A DNA stretch of 64,000 nucleotides from Ichthyophis bannanicus (taxonomy: Eukaryota > Chordata > Amphibia > Gymnophiona > Ichthyophiidae): the NCBI GenBank assembly GCA_033557465.1, contig CM066044.1, positions 197,524,184 through 197,588,183 on the forward strand, in the 5' to 3' direction. The position numbers were made by a program, and so were the translations under genes. How positions within the stretch are numbered: position 1 is the first letter of the stretch; each line of letters starts with the position of its first letter. The notes below the pieces were generated by a model. It was not told where the DNA came from. It did no database searches and was given only the letters and a program-made list of their open reading frames with translations. Shown piece by piece: positions 31,321 to 40,379 of this stretch.

Positions 31321-31824
31321 GGGGTGTCTACCACAGAGTGAAGGCTTCATTAGAAGAATGACAGAACTGTGTTTGATGCATCGATTAACAAAACTGAAGC
31401 AAGGGAAAGGAGAGAGGAGTGTAGAACATTGGATGAGGATATGGGGTTGACTTCAGGAATGGAGCGGAGAAGCAAAGGGAGGGGGGGGAATAAAGGAGGG
31501 ATGGTTTCAAGTAAAGAATGATATTAATATGATGTTCTGTTTCTGTAATCACTAGAACGTTTACATATATTCAAGATAACTATGTAAAACCTAACAAGAT
31601 TGCATAATAATATATAGTTGATGGGAAGTATAGAGAGGGGAGGGAAGGGGGAGGGAGAGGGAATGGGGGGGCAAGCTGAGGAATAGATAACGTGGTAGCT
31701 GTTAAAGCCAGAGCTGAAGATAGTATGTAGAGAGGAGTTCATGTTACAAAAATTGTAAAAAGCGATGGCTGATGATGTTTATTTGTTATATAAGTTTGGA
31801 AAATACCAATAAAAAGTTAAATGA
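31320..31824 (+). other. L1-B 3' untranslated region
   Basis: Contains G-rich purine tracts at 31460-31505 and 31630-31680 and the AATAAA at 31808. No coding potential on either strand that I trust. Confidence 0.55.
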
Positions 31825-31844
31825 GAAAAAAAAAAGCATCCCAG

Positions 31845-32480
31845 ACCACCGGCAGTGCAACCTCCCCCGTGGCATTCAGCTCAAAAAATTCTTGTATAAA
31901 CCGGCCATAGTCTCGCACAGCAGGTGCCCAACGGAAAAATCTTCCGTCCAACCGCCACGTCCTCCTCCTATCTCCGCCAAGATCACAAGGAAGGGCAATC
32001 CAGCAGGGGGCATGGTCCGACCACGTTTGGGTGCCGTGCCCCGCCTCCACCCCTCCACTCATCTCTGGTCCAACAAAAAACAGTCAATACTCGTATGAGT
32101 CTGATGGACCTAGGACATAGTGATGCACATTATGAATATACGTGATGTTTGACGTAGAATAATAAGGTGGAAATTATGCTGTGAGATGGAATTTTGACCA
32201 ATAAAAACAGTGACCGAAGTAGCTGCGGTCAGAGAGACAAGGTGCAAGCTTTACTCTCTCTCCCAAAGCTTTGGCTGTGTATATAATACAATTGTGTGTG
32301 AATTGTATTGGTTATTGCTTCCTTCTCATTGCTCTAAGTGTGGAAATCCATTATCCAAGAAACCAGGTGCTGTTACCGGTGAGGGGAGGAGCAGAGTACA
32401 CTTTCAGTTCCCAACTCTTTAAATAATAGAGAGCGTTTTCGAGGCAAGTTGAGACCTTTTACATTAAAGGAGTTGACTTT
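31845..32480 (-). pseudogene. L1-A ORF2 endonuclease remnants around an unassigned insert
   Basis: Near 31850-32060 the minus strand reads TWSDHAPCWIALP (endonuclease end with intact SDH) and FFRWAPAVRDYGRFIQEFFE. Near 32410-32480 it reads LKVNSFNVKGLNLPRKRSLL, the endonuclease start. Between them (about 32110-32400) the sequence is not L1. It contains AATAAA and a TATATAAT on the plus strand and resembles an LTR or another short insert, but I cannot find matching ends. The middle of the endonuclease is missing. Confidence 0.6.
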
Positions 32481-32734
32481 CAGCATAGCATATCATTCTC
32501 CCTACTTCTCTCCCCTCCTAAAATCTCGTATTCCACTTGCGCTATGAAAGCGCCAGACCCAACCACAAACACTATCAGTACCCTCCATAACTGCCCCCCT
32601 CCTGGTTTCCCTTCACAAGAGAACCTCCGTCCTCTCCCCTCTCCCCTCTCCACCCTTCCTCTCTCAGCCCCCTTGTCTGATTTCTCCTTTCTCCCCCCTC
32701 CCTACCCCGAACCCATCTCTTCCCTTCCTTCCCG
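32481..32734 (-). other. L1-A spacer between ORF1 and ORF2, pyrimidine-rich on plus strand
   Basis: Dense C/T runs (CTCTCCCCTCTCCCCTCTCC type) give a G/A-rich sense strand like the L1-B spacer. No ORF. It ends where the CR1 fragment begins. Confidence 0.55.
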
Positions 32735-33425
32735 CCACCGAGGTAAGGCTCACGGGCCTGTAGTTTGACACTTCTTCCCTGTCACCACTTTTGTGTAGAG
32801 GTACATCAGCCATTCTCCAGTCCTGAGGAACCTCTCCTGTTTCCAAGGATCTGTTGAAGACATCCTTTAACGGTCCTGCAAGAACCTCTCTGAGCTCTTT
32901 CAGTATCCTGGGATGTATCCCATCCGGTCCCATAGCTTTGTCCACTTTCAGTTTAGCAAGTTGTTCTAACACCTCATTTTCTGTGAATGGTGTGGTATCT
33001 ACTTCATTCCCATTTTTATATTTGGGAGTCACAGCTGGTCCATCTCCAGGATCTTTTTAGTAAAAAGAGAGCAGAAGTATTTGTTTAGCAATTTCACTTT
33101 TTCAGTGTCACTTTCCACAAGTCCTTTCACAGCACTTCTGAGTCCTGCAATTCCAATTCTGATCTTCTTCCTTTCCCGAATATACCTGAAGAAAGTTTTG
33201 TAGCCACCCTTAACATCTTTAGCCATCTTTTCCTCTGCCTTTGATTTTGCTATCCTTATTTCTCTTTTAGACTCTTTGAGCTTGATCCTGTATTCATTTC
33301 TGTGTTCTTCTGTTTGCAAGCTTTTGAATTTTGCGAAAGCTGTGTTTTTTGCCTTTATATGAGCAGCCACCTCTTTGGAATGACGGGAATGATGACCCCA
33401 AATCCAGGCCACCCAAACCCCCCCC
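32735..33425 (-). pseudogene. CR1-like LINE fragment (linker and start of reverse transcriptase)
   Basis: Minus-strand frame 33511-33029 carries the CR1 linker (KNTAFAKFKSLQTEEHRN, then YKTFFRYIRERKK and LLNKYFCSLFT). Frame 33032-32664 carries KVDKAMGPDGIHPRILKEL, WRMADVPLHKSGD and YRPVSLTSVAG. It stops there, before the catalytic core, and has no CR1 3' end. It is a fragment inside the L1-A spacer, in two frames with a break near 33030. Confidence 0.8.
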
Positions 33426-33725
33426 CCCCATCCATTCCAAAAATTATCCCCTTTGCCAGTGCAAACAGCATCAACAATTAGCATGATATCATACAAAAAG
33501 AAGGATGCCAACTATAAGAGAAATAACAGAAAAGGAGTAAGATGATATAAAATAAGATGAGACAGCTACACCAAGTCCAGGCATTCACCCAACTATAGTA
33601 ACTGTCCACATAGATGTTCTTTTCTTTGGTGGCCCCAGCCGCCAGCCCGCAATACAATCATGATCTCTCTTATTACAAATTCCACCAATCTCCCAAGTGG
33701 CATTCAAGCAGGAAATTTCTCTCCC

Positions 33726-34728
33726 CTAAGCAATCCAGTACTTATGGAGCATTTTTCCCACTCGTTTCCATTTCAAATTCTGAATCCTGAGGGTCGAGAC
33801 CACCGGCACTGCATTACCTTCCATGAGGCCTGTTTGCCTGAGCGCTCTCAATACCTCTGTATGGTCTTTTGCAGAGATCTTTTTACCACCCAGCAAATGT
33901 TTGTTCGAAAGGAAAAGGACCACAAATAGCGAATCTCCTTTTTGTTCAGCACCTCTATAACCGGTTTCATCTCCCGTCGACACACCAAGGTGAAAGTCGA
34001 AAGGTCCTGGTAGAGTGAGACAGCTGCTTCCTGATATTGTATAGTTTTCTTTCTCCCAGCCTCTCCTCAGCAACAGCTCTGCATCATTGTAGCATAGAAA
34101 GCGGGCAACATCACGAGGCTGATTATTAGGAAGTTTACCCAGCGCCCGGTGTACCCTTTCAATCTCCATACTAGCCCCGTGGTACTGAAACACCTCCAAA
34201 GTCAAAAGTTTCTTGGTTAAGGTTCACACTGTTTCAACCAGGTTCTCAGCCCCCACTCCCCACAGCTTCTGGTATGCCTCTGAAATGCACATTATTTCTA
34301 TGAGCCCGATCTTCTATGTCATCAATCTTATAGGTAAGTTCCATAGTTTGACAGCATTGTCTGTCCGCTGTACATTGCAATTAAATCAAAGTTTCAGTGC
34401 AGTCCTCCATTTTTGTTTCCACCTCCTCCACCCAGTGGCCCAGGTCCTTAATGTCTCCGTGGAGCTCCGTGATCATAGACGTCACCTCCTCCCTCATCGA
34501 TCTAAACTTTGCAGCAAGCTCTTCAAAGCCCCTCCGGAGCTCATGCTGTATAAGAGAATGTGTGGAGGTTGCCTTGCTGCCTTGCTCTAATTTACTCAGC
34601 GCGTCATCTCCCGATTCCTCTGACACCGGCTTCCACAGGGAATTGCCATGCGGTCCTGCCCTGTCCATCAGCTGCTGCGAGGCACACAGCTTGTCCTTCG
34701 CTTCCGGCAATTTAAATTTTGTAGCCAT
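33726..34728 (-). pseudogene. L1-A ORF1p
   Basis: Frame 34728-34381 holds the N-terminus and coiled-coil (FEELAAKFRSMREEVTSMI, LHGDIKDLGHWVEEVETKM). Frame 34205-33726 holds IERVHRALGKLPNNQPRDVA and the C-terminal domain with LRQTGLM. A frame break falls between about 34380 and 34205. The ERxHR...RPRD-type core identifies L1 ORF1p. Confidence 0.8.
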
Positions 34729-34890
34729 TTGCTCCCGGTTCCTCCTGGCACCTTCTATTCCAAGTTTTGCTGGTTCTCCAAAATATTAGAGCACTTTTTG
34801 TGGCTTTTTGTCTCCTCGAGGTAGAGGAGAAAGAGGCTCAAGCCACCATTTGCTCCGGTGATGTCACCTCCTCCCCCTTTGTTCCTTTTT

Positions 34891-34975
34891 AACCAACCAT
34901 TCTTTTGTAATTTTGGATGTATATTTTGGGTCATTGTCCTGCTGGAGGACCCATAACCTTAGACCCAGACCTAGC
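34891..34975 (-). pseudogene. Tc1-like transposase, second catalytic Asp region
   Basis: Minus-strand codons read VLQQDNDPKYTSKITKEWLV, the second-Asp motif of a Tc1 transposase. The next residues continue at 19441 as a degraded block leading to LIEKLWKELK. The 13-base duplication at the L1-A edges shows that they were adjacent. The upstream part of the gene is missing beyond 34975. Confidence 0.8.
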
Positions 34976-35133
34976 TTTTAATTTAATTTAAAAACAGCAC
35001 TTCTATTCAGCTTTTACCATCTACAGACATACAAAATGGATTATAAATTAAATTTAAACAATTCAAATTAAATAGAATTAAAAAATGTATTCCATAACTA
35101 CATCTTTAAAACTTTTCAAAATTGCACATAAAG
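34976..35133. other. A/T-rich stretch between Tc1 and DIRS-C
   Basis: Low GC with AATTTAATTT and AAATTAAAT motifs, perhaps an old LINE tail. Nothing else supported. Confidence 0.4.
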
Positions 35134-35510
35134 CGTAGTTACTCACCTGTAACAGGTGATCTCCGGGAACAGCAGGAATAAGTCTTCACATATGGGTACC
35201 ATCGACACCGACGGAGCCTGCGCGGGAACGCTCCCCAGTGTCCAAAAGGAAAGCTTTTGGGAGCATCCCACCACGCATGCGTGCTGCCTTCCCGCCCAAC
35301 TATCTTTCTCACTTCAGTTGAGTTGACAGCTGAGACCAAAGGAGAGAAGTAGAAGAAAAATAGAAAGAGAGAGAAAGACAACTCTTAGGGGAGGTTGGTG
35401 GGTTGTGAAGACTTATTCCTGCTGTTCCCGGAGATCACCTGTTACAGGTGAGTAACTACACTATCTCCAGGAACAAGAAGGAATGTAGTCGTCACATATG
35501 GGGACTCCCC
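35134..35510 (-). repeat. DIRS-C 3' terminal repeat and internal complementary region
   Basis: GTAGTTACTCACCTGTAACAG opens the repeat, which includes the decayed palindrome CATCGACACCGACG (35210-35223). The inverted copy returns at 35405-35460, followed by ATCTCCAGGAACAAG, the complement of the missing 5' end. Confidence 0.8.
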
Positions 35511-35639
35511 AGCTAAAAATGCCTAGGGATGACCCCAGCATGTTGCGGCTCTATGTAAGATGGGCCATGCTTCCTCCCAGGGACCTCAGGCATCCAAGAG
35601 TGGATGGTGGGAAGGAGTTGATCTAGAAATGGAAGAGAT

Positions 35640-36620
35640 GCTGTAGAACAGCCTGACTGAACAAAGCATCCCAACGGGAGTCCTTGTCTAAACAATAGTG
35701 GGCAGTGAAAGTATGTACAGAAGCCCAAGTTGCTGCTTTTCAGATCTCATCAATAGCAACTGAACGAAGATTAGCTGTTGAGGCTGCCATGGCTCTAACA
35801 TTATGAACCGTAACATGGCCTTCAAGAGGGATTCTTTTACTCTGATAGGTAAAGGAAATACAGTCTGCAAGCCACTTAGAGAGAGTTCTCTTAGTGACTG
35901 GAAGTCCTAAATGACTAGAGTCAAAAGCCAGAAAAAGCTGAGAAGACTTTCTAAATGGCTGAGTTCTGTGAAGATAAAAAGCCAGAGCCTGTTTACAATC
36001 TAAGGTATGAAGATTTATTTCCGTGCTGGAGGCATGAGGGCTAGGAAAGAAGAATGGGAGATAAACGGATTGGTTTAAATGAAAAAGGTGATACCACCTT
36101 TGGCATAAAATGAGGATGAGTCCTCAAGACTACTTTGTCATGATGAAATCTCGTATAAGGCGGGTCAGCCACTAAAGCCTGCAGTTCACTAATGCATCTT
36201 ACAGAAGTGATAGCAATTAGGAAAATGACTTTCCATGAAAGAAACTTTAGCTCCGAAGTAGCTAAAGGTTCAAAGGGTGACTTCATGAGTTGACCCAGAA
36301 CAAGATTAAGATCCCATGCCACCGGAGGTGGTTTGATGGGAGGTTTTGTTAAAAGAAGACCCCTCATAAATCTTGAAACAAGAGGATGAGAGGAAATTGG
36401 TTGTCCATTGAAGGGTTTATGAGATGCAGCAATAGCACTAAGATGAACTCTAACAGAATTGGTCTTGAGACCAGAAGCTGATAAGTGAAGGAGATAGTCC
36501 AGAAGGGACTCTACTGTACCAAGAGGGGATTAAGTCCCCTCTGGGAACACCATACTGAGAACCTCTTCCACTTAAAAGCGTAAGAACGCCTTGTGGAAGG
36601 TTTTCTGGAAGCTAGAAGAA
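35640..36620 (-). pseudogene. DIRS-C tyrosine recombinase
   Basis: N-terminal block VKDILLASRKPSTRRSYAFK (36600 side), then KFLSWKVIFLIAITSVRC-ISELQ where the conserved Arg region is VRCISEL instead of ARRVSEL, then YTRFHHDKVVLRTHP. The C-terminal part has HNVRAMAAS (His-x-x-Arg) and HTFTAHYCLD with the Tyr. One TGA between them and two frame breaks inactivate it. Confidence 0.8.
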
Positions 36621-38664
36621 TATCCTTCACTTGTTGTGAAAGGCCTAGATCTTGAAATTCTATGCCTTGAGTAGCCAGGCCTTGAGATGAAGGGACTGGG
36701 GATTGGGGTGCAGTAGGGATCCGTTGTTCTGGGACAGAAGATCCGGAGCACTCCCCAACTCCAGAGGAGTGGCTTGGGAGAGACCTAAGAGAAGAGGATA
36801 CCATGTTTGCCTTGGCCAACAGGGAGCTATAAGTATCATGCGACCTCTGTCTCTCTGGAGTTTGAATAAGGTCTTGGGAATTAGGGAAAATGGTGGGAAG
36901 GCATAGAGAAAATCCTGGCCCCAATGGAGCAGGAATGCATCCCTCACCTGACAATTTTGAGCTGGAAGTCTGGAACAGTACTGGGGAAGTTTGGCATTTT
37001 GTGGACTTGCAAAGAGGTCTATGTCTGGTGTTCCCCAGACTTGAAATACTCGAGCAAGGTGATATAAGTGGAGAGACCACTCATGTGGCAACAGGACTAG
37101 GCTGAGCCCGTCCGCCCAAACGTTTTGAATGCCTGGAAGGTATACTGCCAATAAATGAATGTGATGCTCTCTGGCAAAGGCCCACAGTTACAAAGCTTTG
37201 TTGCATAATTGCAGAGAGCCTGTTCCACCTTGTTTGTTTAGGTAAAACATGGCCACTTGATTGTCGGTTTGCACCAGAACTGTTTTGTTTACGAGATGGA
37301 AGCAAAAGACTTGAATAGCATTGGAAATGGCCCTTAGTTCTAGGTGGTTTATTTGAAGAGTAGCCTCCTGTGGGGTCCAGAGACCCTGGGTAGACAGATC
37401 GCCCAAGTGGGCTCCCAACCCAACTTGGATGCATCCGTCGTCAGGACAGCCTGAGGTAGGGGTTGCTGAAAAGGAAAGCTTACTGCAAGGTTTTCCAGAG
37501 ATTGCCACCAATGCAGAGATGCAATCAGGCGTGTGGTAACTCTGATCTTGTCAGACAGGCATCCTGAGGCCTGGGACCATTGGGAAGCTAAGGTCCACTG
37601 GGCCGCTCGCATGTGAAGGCGTGTATAAGGAATCACATGGACTGTAGATGCCATGTGTCCTAGAAGTCAAAGCATCTGTTGGGCAGTGAGGAAGGTTTGT
37701 AGCACTGCTTGAGATGCTAGTTTGATGATGCGCAGACAGCGAGGCTGAGGCAGGAAAGCCTTTGTGTGTCCAAGCGAGCCCCTATAAACTCGAGGGATCG
37801 AGATGGGGTGAGCTGGAACTTTGGAAGGTTTATGATCCATCCCAAGTACTGCAGTATGTGCATTGCTTGGGAAAGAGCATGACTTGCCCCTAGAGCCGAC
37901 AGTGCTCGGATGAGCCAATCGTCTAAGTAAGGGAAGACAAAAATTCCTAGAGTCCTCATAAATGCTGCTACTACTGCCATGCATTTTGTGAAGACCCTTG
38001 GAGCAGAGGCCAGTTAGAAAGGAAGGACCCTGTATTGAAAATGTCTTCCCTTGACTAGGAATCAAAGGAATTTTCTGTGATCTGCATGAATAAGGATATG
38101 CATGTAAGCATCCCTTAAATCTAGAGAACATAGCCAATCTTGCTCATGAAGGTATGGAAGAAGTGTGCCGAGGGAGATCATTTTGAACCTTTCTTGGACT
38201 AAATATTTGTTCAGTTCTCTGAGGTCCAGGATTGGTCTTAGTCCCCCTGACTTCTTTGGAATGAGAAAATAGGGGAAATAGAATCCTGTGCCCTGCTGGG
38301 ACATTGGAACCTCTTCTATAGCCCCTTGAGCCAGAAGAGTGGTGACCTCTTGCCACAACAGGTCTGAGACCGGTGGTTGAGATTTGAACTGTTTTATTAG
38401 CGTGGATGGGGGCAAGCTGAGGAAATGAAGCTTGTATCCCAGACTCACGATAGATAGAGTCCAGTCTTCTGATGTGATTTGTTGCCATCTTTTGGCAAAA
38501 TGGCAGATACGGCCTGGAATATTTAAAGGTTCTGGGCTTAGAATAGGAAGAATGGCTAAGTCCTCTAGACAATAGTCAAAGACCCTGGGGAGGCTGGGTC
38601 TGCTGAGCCTTCTGAGCTTGTATCTTTCTTTGTCTAGTTTGTTGTTGCCCCTTCTGGGGAACAT
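36621..38664 (-). pseudogene. DIRS-C reverse transcriptase, RNase H and methyltransferase-like domain
   Basis: In order: YFLIPKKSGGLRPILDLREL, LCSLDLRDAYMHILIH (38664-38062), PYLDDWLIRA (37980-37717), HMASTVHVIPYTRLHMR (37654), RNase H TTDASKLGWEPT and VLVQTDNQVAMFYLNKQGG (37511-37188), then IDLFASPQNAKLPQYCSR, YAFPPFSLIP and APCWPRQTWYPLLL (37151-36660). At least four frame breaks. Catalytic residues are mostly present. Confidence 0.85.
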
Positions 38665-39302
38665 GTGTTTGCTGGGTGGAAGATGGGTAGAACTTTTTAT
38701 TTTTAGAGAAAAAAGGTTTTTTGAAAAACTTTTTCTTGGCTGGGTTAGCTGTAGATTTTGACAATTTGTCTAAAGTTGTATTATCAGTGTCAATTTCATT
38801 AGCTTTGAGCTGCCAATCTTTGCCAAAGAGATTTTCTTCTGTGCAAGGAATGTTTCCCAGCTTACCTTGCACCCATTCCTCCAAGTCTGAAGCTTGGAGC
38901 CAGGCAATACGACGTGCTCCTATGGATATAGCAGAAGTTCTGCTAATACATTCAAAACAGTCAAAGGTAGCACGATTCATAAACTTAGAGACATTTTGAG
39001 CATGTTTGACTAAAGTCAAATGATCTGTACGTTTATCCTCTTGAAGAAAAGGGTTCAAAAGTTCCAAGTCTTTTGTAACCTGCTCAAGAAACATTCCCAT
39101 GTATAATATATAAGAACTGATTCTTGCTGATAGCATGGAGGACAGAAAGCATTGACAACCAAAGGCATCCAGTGTTCTAAACTCATGAACTGGTGGATTG
39201 GAAGAGTGTCTTTTAGCACTCTTAATCCGCCTCATGGCAGACTCTACCACCATAGAATGATGTGGTAACTGAGTCTTCTGAAACCCTGGACAGGGTGGTA
39301 CT
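38576..39302 (-). pseudogene. DIRS-C gag, C-terminal half
   Basis: Open from about 39302 to the stop at 38576 without an internal stop (225 codons after the first Met). Contains MVVESAMRRIKSAKR, FLSSMLSARISSYILYMGMF, ISIGARRIAWLQASDLEEWV and NIPCTEENLFGKD, ending in a basic, Gln-rich tail. The upstream half was removed at the L2-like junction. Confidence 0.8.
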
Positions 39303-39876
39303 CAATATGTTTATGTTTATTAAAACTTTATATACCGCCCATAAATGATTAGCATCTGGGCGGTTTACATACATAAAATAATTAACAAGGAGAGAAAGCT
39401 GCGAAAAAGAAAAGGAAAAGGAACGCCATAAAATCCTTAAAAGACAGATAGGGATAGGGTCAGAAGATAGAAGGGGCAAAAGTAGATAACATGGGGGGGG
39501 GGGAAAAATACATTAACATGGCAGTAGTGGAGGGGATAGCAGGGGGGGGGAAGGATAGGAGAGCAGGAACAGGTTACAAAAAACGGTGGAGGAGAGGGGG
39601 ATAGAAGCTAACACATTAACGAGGTGAAGGGGAGAGGGGTTAGGCTGGGAAGGGGAGGGGAGGGGAGGTTGAAGGCGGAGCAGAAAAGGTGAATTTTAGT
39701 TTAGCTTTAAAGGAGATATATGAGGTCTCTAAGCGGAGCGAGTGAGGGAGTGAGTTCCAGAGTCTGGGGCCAAGGAAAAAGAAGGCTGAGGACCGAGTGG
39801 ATTCCAGGTGAGCTTGGGAAGGGGGGGAAGAAACATACGGTTAGCGTGAATAGAGCAGAAGGAACGGTGCGGGGTA
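39303..39876 (-). mobile_element. L2-like LINE 3' end
   Basis: TATACCGCCCATAAATG...GGGCGGTTTACATACA marks an inverted L2-like tail. The region 39690-39790 on the minus strand resembles the final ORF2 codons. It truncates DIRS-C on one side and is the target of DIRS-E on the other. The middle is G/A-rich with a run of nine G near 39492. Confidence 0.65.
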
Positions 39877-40250
39877 AGAGTAGTTACTCATCTGTAACAG
39901 GTGTTCTCCAGGAGCAGCAGGAATCAGTCCTCACATATGGGTGTCATCGACGCCGATGAAGCCCCAGCGGAGCATTTCCCCAGCTTTCTATGAAAGCCTT
40001 TGGGAATGCAGGCACGCATGCGCGGTTCCCTTCCCGCCTAAAGGTGCCATCTTACCTCAGTCAAATGACATAGCTAAGAACAGCACACAAAAATGAAAAA
40101 ATTAAACTATGTACAACTGCAACTCCCAGGGGAGGAGGGAGGGTTGTGATGACTGATTCCTGCTGCTCCTGGAGAACACCTGTTACAGGTGAGTAACTAC
40201 TCTTTCTCCAGGACCAAGCAGGAAGTCAGTCCTCACATATAGGTGACTCC
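39877..40250 (-). repeat. DIRS-E 3' terminal repeat and internal complementary region
   Basis: Terminal repeat with TCTGTAACAGGTG and the near-palindrome CATCGACGCCGATG (39945-39958). The inverted copy of the outer end returns at 40145-40200, and TTTCTCCAGGACCAAGCAGG (40203-40222) is the complement of the 5' end, so 40175-40250 holds the circle junction in reverse. Confidence 0.85.
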
Positions 40251-40379
40251 CTAGCTCTGGGCTACCGAGGAACCCAGGCTGAACAAGAGGACTCCCTCTA
40301 GTCCCAGCAGCAAAGAAAGGCCTTTCACGGACACAACCTCCACCAGTAGCCCAACAGAGGGCAGGAGGGCAGGAGTTGC

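Larger units (their letters stand above)
24998..31831 (+). mobile_element. L1-B, full-length L1-clade LINE
   Basis: Flanked by AAAAGCATCCCAG (24985-24997 and 31832-31844) with AATAAA at 31808 and a short poly(A). The 5' end reads GGACTTCTGGTGACATCAGC, resembling the L1-A 5' end, so it looks full-length. Plus-strand order: leader, ORF1, purine-rich spacer, ORF2 (endonuclease, reverse transcriptase, zinc-knuckle-like C-terminus), and G-rich 3' UTR. A tRNA-derived SINE lies inside ORF2. It is oriented opposite to its host L1-A. Confidence 0.9.
19455..34877 (-). mobile_element. L1-A, full-length L1-clade LINE with several nested insertions
   Basis: The insertion is flanked by TTTGTTCCTTTTT (19442-19454 and 34878-34890) and interrupts a Tc1 transposase. 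Minus-strand order from the right: a 5' end starting GGAGGAGGTGACATCACCGG, ORF1 (34728-33726), spacer, ORF2 endonuclease remnant, reverse transcriptase and C-terminus (to 20340), 3' UTR, and a short A-run. Without the Penelope-like element, L1-B and the CR1 fragment, about 5.7 kb belongs to L1-A itself. All its frames are broken. Confidence 0.85.
35134..39302 (-). mobile_element. DIRS-C, 5'-truncated DIRS element
   Basis: Minus-strand order: gag C-terminal half (39302-38576), reverse transcriptase/RNase H/methyltransferase (38664-36600), tyrosine recombinase (about 36900-35640), internal complementary region and 3' terminal repeat (35490-35134). The gag N-terminus and 5' repeat are missing where an L2-like sequence begins at 39303. 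It is more similar to DIRS-B than to E and F (AAGTCTTCACATATGGG repeat type). Stops are scattered but the blocks are easy to read. Confidence 0.88.
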
